The notes: generated by a model from the sequence alone, not told the origin. 45,073 nucleotides of DNA from Lachnospiraceae bacterium (GCA_009774465.1 VSNT01000014.1:1-45073), one strand, 5' to 3'. Shown: positions 7,446-16,997, counted from the stretch's first letter. Program-made: numbers and translations.

Positions 7446-8600
7446 TTACTTAAGCAGTGAACCGGAGATGACCATTCTCTGTACTTCGCTGGTTCCTTCG
7501 TAGATCTCTGTGATCTTTGCGTCTCTCATCATGCGCTCTACGTCATATTCTCTGATGTAGCCATATCCACCATGAAGCTGAACTGCCTTGGTTGTTACTT
7601 CCATTGCAACTTCTGCTGCATATAATTTAGCCATAGCTGCTTCTACGGAGTAAACTTTCTGGGTTGCCTTAGCCATAGCAGCCTTGTAAACAAGGAGCTG
7701 AGCTGCCTGCACCTTGGTAGCCATGTCGGCAAGCTGGAACTGGGTATTCTGGAATGCGCCGATTGCTCTTCCAAACTGCTTTCTTTCTTTTACATATTCA
7801 ATGGTTCTTTCCAATGCGCCTTCTGCAAGACCAAGTGCCTGAGAAGCGATACCGATACGTCCGCCATCTAATGTATGCATTGCAATACCAAAGCCCTTGC
7901 CTTCTTTTCCTAACAGATTCTCTTTGGGAATGCGGCAATCTGTAAAGATCAATTCATAAGTTGATGAACCGCGGATACCCATTTTCTTTTCTTTTGTACC
8001 AAAGGTAAATCCGGGAGTTCCTTTTTCCACGATAAATGCGGAAATCATCTTTTTGCTTCTGCCCTTTGCATCTGTAACAACATCTGTTACTGCAAAAATT
8101 ACATAAACGTCAGCTTCTTTACCATTTGTAATGAAGATCTTGGAACCGTTAAGCACCCATTCATCTCCATCCAAAACAGCCTTTGTCTGCTGTCCCTGTG
8201 CATCAGTTCCTGCACCGGGCTCTGTAAGACCGAATGCACCAATCTTTTCACCTTTTGCAAGGGGAACTAAATATTTCTGCTTCTGTTCTTCTGTACCGTA
8301 AGTCATAATAGGATCACAGCAAAGAGAAGTATGTGCAGAAACGATAACGCCTGTGGTTCCGCAAACCTTGGAAAGTTCCTCTACGCACATTGCATATGTA
8401 AGAGGATCGCAGCCCTGTCCGCCATACTCCTTGGGAACAGGAATTCCAAGAAAGCCTGCTTTTGCCATCTTTTCAACAGTTCCTCTGGGGAAAACCTCTG
8501 TTTCATCAACTTCCTGCGCCAGAGGCTTAACTTCTTTTTCTGCAAACTCTTTGAAAAGAGTTCTCGCCATTTCATGTTGTTTTGTTAACATAAAATCCAT
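7446..8600 (-). CDS. bcd: Butyryl-CoA dehydrogenase (short-chain acyl-CoA dehydrogenase)
   Basis: A 384-residue acyl-CoA dehydrogenase. FAD- and substrate-contacting segments are visible: GAFGLTEPGAGTDA, FITNG, and the C-terminal IYEGTSEVQR with catalytic glutamate about residue 368. It reduces crotonyl-CoA to butyryl-CoA with EtfBA, the energy-conserving step of butyrate formation. The start at 8600 (MDFMLTKQ) was chosen because it is the usual N-terminus and lies 10 bases from GGAGG; an ATG three codons earlier sits almost on the binding site. It follows hbd by about 50 bases. Confidence 0.96.
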   Translation of the reverse strand: MDFMLTKQHEMARTLFKEFAEKEVKPLAQEVDETEVFPRGTVEKMAKAGFLGIPVPKEYGGQGCDPLTYAMCVEELSKVCGTTGVIVSAHTSLCCDPIMTYGTEEQKQKYLVPLAKGEKIGAFGLTEPGAGTDAQGQQTKAVLDGDEWVLNGSKIFITNGKEADVYVIFAVTDVVTDAKGRSKKMISAFIVEKGTPGFTFGTKEKKMGIRGSSTYELIFTDCRIPKENLLGKEGKGFGIAMHTLDGGRIGIASQALGLAEGALERTIEYVKERKQFGRAIGAFQNTQFQLADMATKVQAAQLLVYKAAMAKATQKVYSVEAAMAKLYAAEVAMEVTTKAVQLHGGYGYIREYDVERMMRDAKITEIYEGTSEVQRMVISGSLLK

Positions 8601-8648
8601 GTTTTTCATTCCTCCATTAAATATTATTTTATTCCTGCTGTTTTAAGT

Positions 8649-9521
8649 TTACTGAGCATCAACAGGAGTTTTGGTTCTGTCTGCATTGTATACATAGAAG
8701 CCCTTGCCGCTCTTAGCGCCAAGATTGCCGCCGCGAACCATCTTTCTGATCAGAGGACATGCACGATATTTGCTGTCGCCTGTTTCATTATAAAGAACAT
8801 CCATAATTGCAAGGCAGATATCCAGTCCGATAAAATCGCCAAGCTCCAAAGGGCCCATAGGATGATTTGCACCAAGCTTCATTGCAGCGTCAATACCTGC
8901 AATATCGGAAACACCTTCCATCTTAATAAAAGCTGCCTCATTGATCATTGGAATCAAAATACGGTTTACAACAAAACCTGCTGCTTCATTTACCTGAACC
9001 GGAGTCTTGCCGATTTCCTCGGAAATCTTCTTGATAGCGTCTACAGTTTCTGCCGGAGTATTTACGCCTGCAATTACCTCAACCAGTTTCATACGGTCTG
9101 CAGGATTAAAGAAATGCATTCCGATCATAGGACGATTCAGGCCATTTCCAATCTCTGTAATAGAAAGGCTTGATGTATTGGAAGCAAAAATGCATTCCGG
9201 TTTTGCAATCTTATCCAGCTCGCCAAATGTGGTCTTCTTTACTTCCATATTTTCAAATGCTGCTTCAACGATCAGGTCACAGTCTGCACAGAGATCTTCT
9301 TTGAGCCCCGGTGTAATTTTCCCAAGAATTGCATCTACTGCTTCCTGTGTTAATTTTCCTTTTTCTACAAGCTTAGCATAGCCCTTTGCGATTTTTTCTT
9401 TTCCGCCTTCAGCCCACTCCTGCTTGATATCGCAGAGTGCAACCTCATATCCTTCAACCTGGGCAAATGCCTTTGCAATGCCCTGTCCCATAGTACCAGC
9501 GCCAATAATACCTACTTTCAT
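8649..9521 (-). CDS. hbd: 3-hydroxybutyryl-CoA dehydrogenase
   Basis: A 290-residue NAD(P)-dependent dehydrogenase. The N-terminal Rossmann motif is GAGTMGQGIA (residues 7-16); FASNTSSLSIT and GMHFFNPADRMKLVEV contain the catalytic histidine; GFVVNRILIPMINEA begins the C-terminal dimerisation domain. It reduces acetoacetyl-CoA to 3-hydroxybutyryl-CoA. It has a GGAGG site and stands between crt and bcd. Confidence 0.97.
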   Translation of the reverse strand: MKVGIIGAGTMGQGIAKAFAQVEGYEVALCDIKQEWAEGGKEKIAKGYAKLVEKGKLTQEAVDAILGKITPGLKEDLCADCDLIVEAAFENMEVKKTTFGELDKIAKPECIFASNTSSLSITEIGNGLNRPMIGMHFFNPADRMKLVEVIAGVNTPAETVDAIKKISEEIGKTPVQVNEAAGFVVNRILIPMINEAAFIKMEGVSDIAGIDAAMKLGANHPMGPLELGDFIGLDICLAIMDVLYNETGDSKYRACPLIRKMVRGGNLGAKSGKGFYVYNADRTKTPVDAQ

Positions 9522-9629
9522 TTTTAACCCTCCTATTATGATTATTTGTATTTATCACCACATTAAAGCGGTGTAAAATTCTTATTACAGAATCAAATCT
9601 CCTGCTGCATCCACGCTTCTTCGCACAGA

Positions 9630-10415
9630 TTAGCAGTTTTTAAAAGGCTCTTTTACTTTTTCTTTGTTCTTGTCAAGGAAGAATGCCATACCATACTTCT
9701 GGTCTTCTGTCTCGAAGCAGTCGCCAAACAGCTTTTCTTCAATTACGATTGCTTCATCCATTGCTGCGTCTAATCCTTCGTTGATTGCCTTCTTACAGTT
9801 GCGCACTGCAATAGGAGCATTCTTTGCAATACCTGCTGCCATCTTTTCTGCTGCGGGCATCAGTTCTTCCTGTGTATAAACTGCATTTACAAGGCCGATT
9901 CTAAGGGCTTCATCCGCTTTAATATTTCTTGCGGTATAAATCATCTGTTTCGCCATTCCTGCACCAACTAAACGTGCAAGTCTTTGTGTTCCGCCGAAAC
10001 CAGGCGTAATTCCAAGGCCAACCTCAGGCTGTCCAAACACTGCATTATCAGAACAGATTCTGATATCGCAGCTCATGGAGATCTCGCAGCCGCCGCCAAG
10101 TGCAAATCCATTAATCGCTGCAATTACAGGAATCGGGAATGTCTCCAGTTTACGGAATACATCATTTCCCTTCTTTCCAAAAGCTTCTCCTTCTGCTTTG
10201 GTAAGTGTGCTCATCTCACCAATATCCGCACCTGCCACAAATGACTTCTGGCCTGCTCCTGTTAAAATCAGGCATCTTACTTCATCCAGATTCACTGCAT
10301 CCAAAGTCTGATCCAGTTCATCCAGTACAGTTGAATTCAAAGCATTCAACGCTTTTTCGCGGCTGATTGTAATAATACCATATCCGCCTTTCTGCTCATA
10401 TACGATAAATTCCAT
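9630..10415 (-). CDS. crt: 3-hydroxybutyryl-CoA dehydratase (crotonase)
   Basis: A 261-residue enoyl-CoA hydratase. The oxyanion-hole segments AGADIGEM and FALGGGCEI are present and QPEVGLGITPGFGGTQRLAR carries the catalytic glutamates. It dehydrates 3-hydroxybutyryl-CoA to crotonyl-CoA. The ATG at 10415 lies 8 bases after AAGGAG and is preferred; an in-frame GTG two codons earlier is only 2 bases from that site. The 170-base gap to thl holds three hairpins. Confidence 0.96.
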   Translation of the reverse strand: MEFIVYEQKGGYGIITISREKALNALNSTVLDELDQTLDAVNLDEVRCLILTGAGQKSFVAGADIGEMSTLTKAEGEAFGKKGNDVFRKLETFPIPVIAAINGFALGGGCEISMSCDIRICSDNAVFGQPEVGLGITPGFGGTQRLARLVGAGMAKQMIYTARNIKADEALRIGLVNAVYTQEELMPAAEKMAAGIAKNAPIAVRNCKKAINEGLDAAMDEAIVIEEKLFGDCFETEDQKYGMAFFLDKNKEKVKEPFKNC

Positions 10416-10451
10416 TTCCACAACTCCTTTTCCTTATTATTGTTGAGAAGA

Positions 10452-10574
10452 ATGGTTCTTTTCAAAACCATCCTGCATACATACGGAAGAACAGCTTTCC
10501 AAAGCTGTTCTTCTTACATGAGATATAGAACTTCTTAGGCGGTGTTCTAAACCGCCTTAGAAGTTCTTCTCATG
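10452..10574 (-). repeat. Three consecutive hairpins between thl and crt
   Basis: Three palindromes fill the gap. The largest (10517-10574) pairs CATGAG-(few bases)-AGAACTTCT-T-AGGCGG with its complement, a stem of over 20 bp. The second (10486-10513) is a perfect 13-bp stem, GAAGAACAGCTTT with AAAGCTGTTCTTC. The third (10452-10471) is ATGGTT/AACCAT. None is followed by a T run on the minus strand, so they look like mRNA processing or stabilising structures, or a mobile palindrome, and not plain terminators. Confidence 0.75.
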
Positions 10575-10584
10575 TTTTCATGTT

Positions 10585-11769
10585 TTATTCTTCAATTTTC
10601 ACAACAGTAGCACATCCCATACCACCGCCGATACAAAGTGTTGCAAGACCTGTCTTAGCACCCTTTGCCTGCATCTCATGAAGCAGAGTAACAAGAATAC
10701 GACAGCCGGAAGCTCCAACCGGATGTCCTAATGCGATAGCGCCGCCATTGGGATTTAACTGTTTGTCAACGTCAATTCCAAGATCCCTGCCTACTGCAAC
10801 GGACTGTGCTGCAAACGCTTCATTTGCTTCAATGATATCAAAATCCTCAATCTTAAGGCCTGTCTTAGCCATAACCTTCTTAGTAGCAGCTACAGGACCG
10901 ATGCCCATAACTTCAGGTCTTACGCCTGCAAGAGCGCCTGCTACGAAAGTAGCCATAGGCTTAACGCCCAATTCTTTTGCTTTTTCTTCACTCATAACAA
11001 CGATTGCCGCAGCACCGTCATTGATTCCGGAAGCATTGCCTGCTGTTACAAATCCATTTGGATTGATGGGACGAAGCTTGGCAAGTCCTTCCATTGTAGA
11101 GCCTGCACGAGGGCCTTCATCTACCTTAAACTCAACCATTTCTTTTTTCTTTTTCACCATAACAGGTACGATCTCAGCATCAAATGCGCCTGACTTCTGA
11201 GCTGCTTCTGTTTTCTGCTGGCTCTTTAATGCAAACTCGTCCAGTTCTTCCCTGGTGAGTCCCCATTCTTCACAGATGTTATCTGCAGTCTTGATCATAT
11301 GATAATCGTTGAATGCATCCCAGAGGGCATCCTTGATCATGGTATCAACCAGAGTGCCATTATTCATTCTATATCCAAAACGTGCCTGAGGAACTGCGTA
11401 AGGAGCCATAGACATATTTTCCATACCGCCTGCAACTACAATATCAGCATCTCCGGCCATAATCATCTGTGCAGCCTGGTTTACACAGTTAAGGCCTGAA
11501 CCACATACAACGTTCATGGTAACTGCGGGTACTTCGATTGGCAGACCTGCCTTGATGGATGCCTGACGGGCAACGTTCTGTCCCTGTCCGGCCTGGATAA
11601 CACATCCCATATAAACCTGATCCACTGCCTCAGGCGCTACACCTGCCCTGTTTAAAGCTTCTTTAATTACGATTGCTCCAAGTTCTACAACAGGTACCGT
11701 ACTTAATGAACCTCCCATCGTTCCGATTGCTGTACGACATGCTCCGGCTAAAACTACTTTTTTTGCCAT
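10585..11769 (-). CDS. thlA: Acetyl-CoA acetyltransferase (thiolase)
   Basis: A 394-residue biosynthetic thiolase with all catalytic residues: acylated cysteine C89 in NVVCGSG, H349 in GHPVGASG, and C379 in LCIGGGMG. It condenses two acetyl-CoA to acetoacetyl-CoA, the first step of the butyrate pathway, and is the first gene of the operon. A GGAGG site precedes the ATG and a near-consensus promoter lies about 75 bases upstream. Confidence 0.97.
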   Translation of the reverse strand: MAKKVVLAGACRTAIGTMGGSLSTVPVVELGAIVIKEALNRAGVAPEAVDQVYMGCVIQAGQGQNVARQASIKAGLPIEVPAVTMNVVCGSGLNCVNQAAQMIMAGDADIVVAGGMENMSMAPYAVPQARFGYRMNNGTLVDTMIKDALWDAFNDYHMIKTADNICEEWGLTREELDEFALKSQQKTEAAQKSGAFDAEIVPVMVKKKKEMVEFKVDEGPRAGSTMEGLAKLRPINPNGFVTAGNASGINDGAAAIVVMSEEKAKELGVKPMATFVAGALAGVRPEVMGIGPVAATKKVMAKTGLKIEDFDIIEANEAFAAQSVAVGRDLGIDVDKQLNPNGGAIALGHPVGASGCRILVTLLHEMQAKGAKTGLATLCIGGGMGCATVVKIEE

Positions 11770-11849
11770 TGTTTCTTTCCTCCGTTTTATTTATACTATA
11801 TTTTGCGGCCTGTAATGATTGTTAATTTTTTATCATTGCCGGCTAAATA

Positions 11850-11878
11850 ATTATATCATAGCAGGCTTGATTTTGCAA
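11850..11878 (-). promoter_or_regulatory. Promoter of the butyrate operon
   Basis: On the minus strand TTGCAA (11873-11878) and TATAAT (11850-11855) are separated by exactly 17 bases. The leader to the thl start is about 70 bases with a weak AATGAT/ATCATT hairpin. No convincing terminator separates it from the receiver gene upstream, so some read-through from the signalling genes is possible. Confidence 0.8.
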
Positions 11879-11923
11879 TCTATTCCCTGCTTGAGTTTAG
11901 GCAGATTTATCCAAAAAACAAGC

Positions 11924-12298
11924 CTAATCCTTTTTCAAAACTCGTTCAATCCTTTCACGCAGGTCATCTGCATTAAATGGCTTTACAACATATCCATTTA
12001 TTCCCAGTTTAGAGCTCTCAACAATCGTCTGTCTATCGCGCTGAGAAGTAAGCATAATCACGGGAATATCCGAACTATTCTTCATTTCGCGAATTTCACG
12101 CAGTGTTTCCACACCATCTTTTAATGCCATCTGGACATCCAGTAAAATCAGATTCGGTCTGTTTTTCTTTAAATATTTTAATGCCCTCTCTCCTGAATTC
12201 ACCGGCGTCACTTCATATTCGCCCTTTAGTTCCTGCTCAATCTTTGCTAAACTAATGCTATTGTCATCCACGGCAAGTATTTTTAATTTTCCTTCCAC
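11924..12298 (-). CDS. Stand-alone response regulator receiver (CheY-like)
   Basis: A 124-residue protein that is a single receiver domain: acidic pair D11-D12, phospho-accepting D54 in LLDVQM, T in IMLTSQ, and K in VVKPF. There is no output domain, so it probably works in a phosphorelay or by protein contact. It begins with GTG whose G is the last base of the kinase TAG stop (a 1-base overlap), which indicates translational coupling to the hybrid kinase; the two are very likely partners. Confidence 0.9.
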   Translation of the reverse strand: MEGKLKILAVDDNSISLAKIEQELKGEYEVTPVNSGERALKYLKKNRPNLILLDVQMALKDGVETLREIREMKNSSDIPVIMLTSQRDRQTIVESSKLGINGYVVKPFNADDLRERIERVLKKD

Positions 12299-15171
12299 TA
12301 CCTTTCATCCCCCTTTTCAATTTGTTCAATCAAGTCCTGCAGCATCTGTTCTGCCGCATCATCCTCATATAATTTTAACTGTTCTCTTATTTTCTCAAGC
12401 TCTTTTTCCACATCCTCCTCTATCCGGTATTCCAAAATTTCTTCTATTTTGCGGCTGCACTCTTTAGACTGAAAATCTTCCAGGTTAGAGAGCGCTGTCT
12501 GCATTGCCCGGAGCAGATCTTCTTTCTCAATTTCCTTTTCCTTCACTTTCGCCTCGTCTGCTTTTCGATTCTTTTCCAGATAATTTTGGATATGTTCCAA
12601 CTGCTCTTCATATTCCTCCAAAAGCTTAAGCGCATGACTGTCAACAAATGTGGTGTCTTCCCGGTTTACCGCCTTTTCCTGTTCTCTGGCTCTGTTCGAT
12701 ACCTGCATGGCCCCAACATTTGCAGAAGCGCTTTTTAATGCATGCACCTCTATGCCGTACCCCTTATAATCCTGATTTTCCCATAGCCTGCGCAAAACAT
12801 CCAGTTTGCGCTTTCCGTCCAGCCAATAAAGGTACAAAAGCTCATTATATTCTTCAACACTGCCGGAATAATGTTCAGCAACTTCATCCGTATCAATTCC
12901 TTCAATAAAAATGTTCTGAAACCTTGTATATTTCCCGACACTTGTCTGCAGGCTGTCAATCCAAGTTCCGCCTTCTGTCCGCTTTTCCTTTGGAATCCAT
13001 TTCAGAAGTACCATATGCAGAGCCTTTCTGTCAACAGGCTTTGTAATAAAATCCTGAAATCCGCTGGAAAGAAAAGTTTCCCTGACACCTTCCATAGCAT
13101 TTGCAGTCAGTGCAATAATGATCGGCTTCCTGCCATTTTCCCCACACTCATTTCTGATTTTTTCTACTGCTTCTATCCCGTCCATTTCAGGCATCATATG
13201 ATCCATAAATATAATGTCAAACAGCTTTCCGCTGACAAGCTTTATCGCTTCCATCCCGCTTTCAGCCTCAGTAATTTCCATTCTGTAGGACCGAAGGAAG
13301 GAGCTTGCCACCTTCCTGTTAATCAAATTGTCGTCCACCACCAGCACTTTACATTCTTTTGCAGTAAAGGGCTCCAGCGTTTCTTCTTTTTGCGCCTCTC
13401 CTTCCGGAACCTCCGCCAGAGGTCTATGATCTGCAATTCTCTGCTGAATTTTTACGGTAAAGACAGATCCTTCTCCATATACGCTTTCCACCTTAATGGT
13501 TCCCTGCATAAGCTCAACCAGATGCTTTGTTATGGAAAGACCAAGTCCTGTTCCTTCCACGCTGCGGCTTCTTTTAGAATCAAGCTGCCTGAAATTATCA
13601 AATATTCTTTCAAGATCTTCTTCCCGAATGCCGCATCCGGTATCCTCAATCCGGAAAACAACCCATTCCAGATCAGCTTCCTCCGCCTGCATCCCGGCAA
13701 TCGAAATCTTAACATGCCCCTGTTTGGTAAATTTAAGCGCATTGTTCAAAAGATTAATCAATATCTGCTTTATCCGTATCTCATCCCCCATATAGCGGCA
13801 GGGAATCGTCATATCATACTCACTTTCCAGCATAAGCCCTCTTTGGGAGGCAACAATATCCATCATATTTAAGACTTCATTTACAAGGGATTTTATATGA
13901 TATTCCGTTAAAATCAGTTTCATTTTTCCTGCTTCCACTTTAGACAGGTCAAGAATATCATTAATCAGCGCAAGTAAATTGCGGGAAGACGCCTTAATAT
14001 CACAGGCATACTCATACACCTTCCGGCCTCTGCTTTCCTCCATGATAATATCACTCAGCCCTACAATAGCGTTCATGGGCGTGCGTATTTCATGAGACAT
14101 ATTGGCAAGAAATGCACTCTTCGCAATGTTAGCCTGCTCCGCCTGCTCCCGTACCCGCTTAATCTCCTCTATGTAATTCCTTGTTTCCGTTACATCCAGA
14201 ATCAGAATCACATATCCTTTTTTTTCTTCATACTTATCCGATATCTGTTTCACATGCCCCTGATAAAAACGATCATTTAAGCAGAACTCTTCTCTTACAT
14301 CTTCTCCCAGCATATTAAGCGGAAATCCTTTCAGCTCCTCAATATGCTTTCCTATTGCACGAATATTCAGCTCCTTAAAAATACCTGCTGCTGCAGGATT
14401 ATAGCTGACAATCCTCTCATGCTTATCTATTGCAATCACGCCATCGCTCATGCTTTCAAGCAAAATCCCGGAAGCCAGGCTGCTGAAATCATAAACCTTT
14501 CTGCTCCAGATTAATATAACCACACTTGAAAGCGTAAGTCCCAATGCAAAGGGGGTGGGATCATACCCATAAGTCAGCTTTAAAACATACAAACCCAGCA
14601 CTACCACAGGCAGAAAAGAAAGAAGCAGTATCAGCCTGTATTTCCTGTCCGCAGCATAATCCGGTTTTTTAATACAGACACGAATCAGCGCGTACAAAGT
14701 AAACGCATAAGGCACCGTAAGGCCGCAGACCATAAAAAGCCAATATCCGGGCCCATATTCCAGATGAAGATACCCATGCCCCTGCGTCGTCTGCACCCAG
14801 TCTATCTGGCTATAATAAAAAGTATGCTTTTCACAGGTAAAGACAAGTCCCAGAATAAAAATATCAATTATTTTTAATATCTTTAAAATTTTAACTGGTG
14901 CTTTTTCATAGCAATAGCTGAACATAAAATAACAGTAGCTGATTGGAATCGCCAATGATCCCATATACTGCATTTTTACAGCCACTATGGCAGCTTCCAC
15001 TGTAGGCGACGTAAATTCCAATAAGTATCCTGCATTCTGAATCAACGCTCCCATCAGGAAATACTGCATCAGCTTTTGCTGCCTGGAACCATCCCCCCGC
15101 AGCAAAAGAAACAGTGCAATTACAATTACACTGATCCCAAAAATTTCCAGTCCAAAAAATACTATGTTCAT
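12298..15171 (-). CDS. Hybrid sensor histidine kinase (7TM sensor - PAS - HisKA - HATPase - REC - HPt)
   Basis: A 957-residue membrane kinase. Residues 1-225 hold about seven hydrophobic segments, the 7TM kinase sensor type. A PAS domain follows (SMSDGVIAIDKHERIVSYN), then HisKA with MSHEIRTPMNAIVG (phospho-His near 360), HATPase boxes (DTGCGI, GTGLGLSITKHL), a receiver with VLVVDDN and FMDHMMPEMDG, and an HPt-like C-terminus with HALKSASANVGA. Thus the whole His-Asp-His relay is in one chain, ending in the separate receiver gene next to it. The ATG at 15171 was preferred over a GTG at 15183 because it opens the first membrane helix directly; neither has an ideal binding site. The signal is unknown. 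Confidence 0.93.
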   Translation of the reverse strand: MNIVFFGLEIFGISVIVIALFLLLRGDGSRQQKLMQYFLMGALIQNAGYLLEFTSPTVEAAIVAVKMQYMGSLAIPISYCYFMFSYCYEKAPVKILKILKIIDIFILGLVFTCEKHTFYYSQIDWVQTTQGHGYLHLEYGPGYWLFMVCGLTVPYAFTLYALIRVCIKKPDYAADRKYRLILLLSFLPVVVLGLYVLKLTYGYDPTPFALGLTLSSVVILIWSRKVYDFSSLASGILLESMSDGVIAIDKHERIVSYNPAAAGIFKELNIRAIGKHIEELKGFPLNMLGEDVREEFCLNDRFYQGHVKQISDKYEEKKGYVILILDVTETRNYIEEIKRVREQAEQANIAKSAFLANMSHEIRTPMNAIVGLSDIIMEESRGRKVYEYACDIKASSRNLLALINDILDLSKVEAGKMKLILTEYHIKSLVNEVLNMMDIVASQRGLMLESEYDMTIPCRYMGDEIRIKQILINLLNNALKFTKQGHVKISIAGMQAEEADLEWVVFRIEDTGCGIREEDLERIFDNFRQLDSKRSRSVEGTGLGLSITKHLVELMQGTIKVESVYGEGSVFTVKIQQRIADHRPLAEVPEGEAQKEETLEPFTAKECKVLVVDDNLINRKVASSFLRSYRMEITEAESGMEAIKLVSGKLFDIIFMDHMMPEMDGIEAVEKIRNECGENGRKPIIIALTANAMEGVRETFLSSGFQDFITKPVDRKALHMVLLKWIPKEKRTEGGTWIDSLQTSVGKYTRFQNIFIEGIDTDEVAEHYSGSVEEYNELLYLYWLDGKRKLDVLRRLWENQDYKGYGIEVHALKSASANVGAMQVSNRAREQEKAVNREDTTFVDSHALKLLEEYEEQLEHIQNYLEKNRKADEAKVKEKEIEKEDLLRAMQTALSNLEDFQSKECSRKIEEILEYRIEEDVEKELEKIREQLKLYEDDAAEQMLQDLIEQIEKGDER

Positions 15172-15342
15172 ACCTCTCGCCACCGCACAAAACTTTTCGT
15201 TTTTTTAACAGATTAAAATTCATATTCATAATATCAGGCAGAACTTTATCTGTCCATAATAATTTTTGTCTTATATTACTTATGGAAAAACAGGCAGTCA
15301 TATTGTAAAATGAATTTATCATTTAGTCAGGAGGAATCCTTT

Positions 15343-15882
15343 ATGGCCGATCACATCACCACTTATGGAGGTACCCATTTTACTCCCACCAGCCCGGACA
15401 TAGATAAAATCCATATTACCGATATTGCCCACGCCCTTTCTCTGACCTGCCGGGGCAACGGACATGTGAAAACCTTTTTTTCCGTGGGGCAGCACTGTAT
15501 CCACTGCGCCCTTGAGGCCGAAGCAAGAGGATATTCAAAAAGAGTCATCCTGGCCTGCCTTGTACATGATGCAAGCGAAGCCTATATGTCGGATGTTCCG
15601 GCGCCTTTCAAAAAATACCTGAAAGAATATATAGAAATGGAAGATCATCTGCTGAATCTCATCTATACTAAATTTTTAGGCTCCCCATTAACATCTGATG
15701 AGGAGCAGCTTGTAAAGCAGATCGACAAAGACATGCTTTATTTTGACATGTCCGTCCTTCTGAATGAAAAAACAGACAGGCCGGCGCCTTCCATGAAAAG
15801 CCGCTTCTCTTATGAAGTTCTGCCCTTTGAGGCAGTGGAAGCCGGTTTTCTTAAATTGTATGACAAATACCGGCCTGTTTAA
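15343..15882 (+). CDS. HD-domain phosphohydrolase
   Basis: A 179-residue soluble protein with the HD metal-binding pattern: H51 in GQHCIHC, H75-D76 in CLVHDASEAYMSD, and a later aspartate in QIDKDML. This set is typical of YfbR/YedJ-like nucleotidases and related phosphohydrolases acting on nucleotides; the exact substrate cannot be told. The ATG at 15343 follows AGGAGG by 8 bases. It stands alone on the plus strand, divergent from the kinase. Confidence 0.85.
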   Translation: MADHITTYGGTHFTPTSPDIDKIHITDIAHALSLTCRGNGHVKTFFSVGQHCIHCALEAEARGYSKRVILACLVHDASEAYMSDVPAPFKKYLKEYIEMEDHLLNLIYTKFLGSPLTSDEEQLVKQIDKDMLYFDMSVLLNEKTDRPAPSMKSRFSYEVLPFEAVEAGFLKLYDKYRPV

Positions 15883-15888
15883 AAAGAA

Positions 15889-15935
15889 AGTGACAAAAAA
15901 AGCAGGCTCCGAAGAACCTGCCACCTGTCATTTTT
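15889..15935 (+). terminator. Bidirectional terminator between the HD gene and the secreted repeat protein
   Basis: An inner GCAGG/CCTGC stem is enclosed by AGTGACA and TGTCATT arms and followed by T5 on the plus strand; A runs on the other side let it serve the converging minus-strand gene. Confidence 0.75.
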
Positions 15936-15941
15936 CTATCA

Positions 15942-16997
15942 TCAGGCACCTGTGATGGTAAGTGCATGCATATAGGCGTCTGAACCTCTTGCACAAGTCA
16001 CCGTAACCTTCTTATCCGTTACCAATACCTTTAAATTGGTAACACTGTTTACCGCATCAAGCTTTAATTCCATTTCCCCCTGAGGTGTATTTAAAAACAA
16101 TACGTTTTCAGTAGATTTGCTTCCCACTGTTCCGGTAACTGTTGCAGGGGAAGAGGTATCTATAGTTGCTACAGTAAAGGCAGTTTTAACGCCTGTGATC
16201 ACAGCCGCATGCATATAAGCATCAGAACCCCGGTAAACCGATACAGTCAATGACCTGTCAGGAGTAAGTACCATACCGCTTCTGGAATCTGTGTAATTAT
16301 CTATTACAATCTGCATTTCCCCGCCGGAAGTTGCCAGATAAAGCAGGTTTTCTTTTGTTTTTTTGTTTACGGTTCCCGTAACTGATGTGGTGGATGCTGT
16401 AACTGCACCTGCCGGCGCCGGCGTAAGGGATGACGCCACATTTGCCGCCACACCGCTGGAAATACTGAGTGCATGCATATAAGCATCGGAACCTCTTGCA
16501 CAGACAATGGTATAACTTTCTCCAACCATAAGAATCCTGCACCCGCTCATATCCGTGGTTCCGTCCAGTTTAATCTGCATTTCCCCCTGGGGCGTATTCA
16601 CATACAGCACATCTCCGGTAGTTTTTTTATCAATGGTTCCTGCTATTGTAGCTGCAGCGGAGGTATCAACAGAAACTCCGGCAGTCTGGGTGTTGCTTGT
16701 AATTTTAACTGCATGAAGGTATCCGTCAGAACCATGCGATACGGAAACGCTCACTTTATAATCCGGAAGCAGTATTTTACAGCCGCTGGTATCTGTCCCG
16801 GAATCAATCTTAATCTCCATCTTTCCTTCTTTGGTGGATAAAAGGAGCAGTTCGGAAGTTGTCCCGGACATAACCGTTCCTTCCACCGTTGCTATCACTT
16901 CCGCCGCCTGTACCTTAAGCTGGCCGGCCGGCATAATAAGCATGCCCAATATCAGGAAAAATGCCATGCATACTTTTATCATTCTGTTCTTTTTCAT
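15942..16997 (-). CDS. Secreted protein with four tandem GSDxYxHA repeats, unknown function
   Basis: A 351-residue exported protein: MKKNRMIKV, a hydrophobic core and a VQAAE cleavage region near residue 33. The rest is four imperfect repeats of roughly 70-75 residues. Each has GTV/GTI..K(T/S), a LLYL- or VLYV-like strand, GEM.IK(I/L)D, TD.SGC.IL-like text and ends with GSD(A/G)Y(M/L)HA..IT. The pattern suggests a repeated small beta domain, and linkers rich in Ser/Thr/Ala/Pro join them. I recognise no enzyme motif. The start at 16997 follows CGGAGG. A GCAGTCC/GGACTGC hairpin lies in its leader. Confidence 0.75.
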   Translation of the reverse strand: MKKNRMIKVCMAFFLILGMLIMPAGQLKVQAAEVIATVEGTVMSGTTSELLLLSTKEGKMEIKIDSGTDTSGCKILLPDYKVSVSVSHGSDGYLHAVKITSNTQTAGVSVDTSAAATIAGTIDKKTTGDVLYVNTPQGEMQIKLDGTTDMSGCRILMVGESYTIVCARGSDAYMHALSISSGVAANVASSLTPAPAGAVTASTTSVTGTVNKKTKENLLYLATSGGEMQIVIDNYTDSRSGMVLTPDRSLTVSVYRGSDAYMHAAVITGVKTAFTVATIDTSSPATVTGTVGSKSTENVLFLNTPQGEMELKLDAVNSVTNLKVLVTDKKVTVTCARGSDAYMHALTITGA

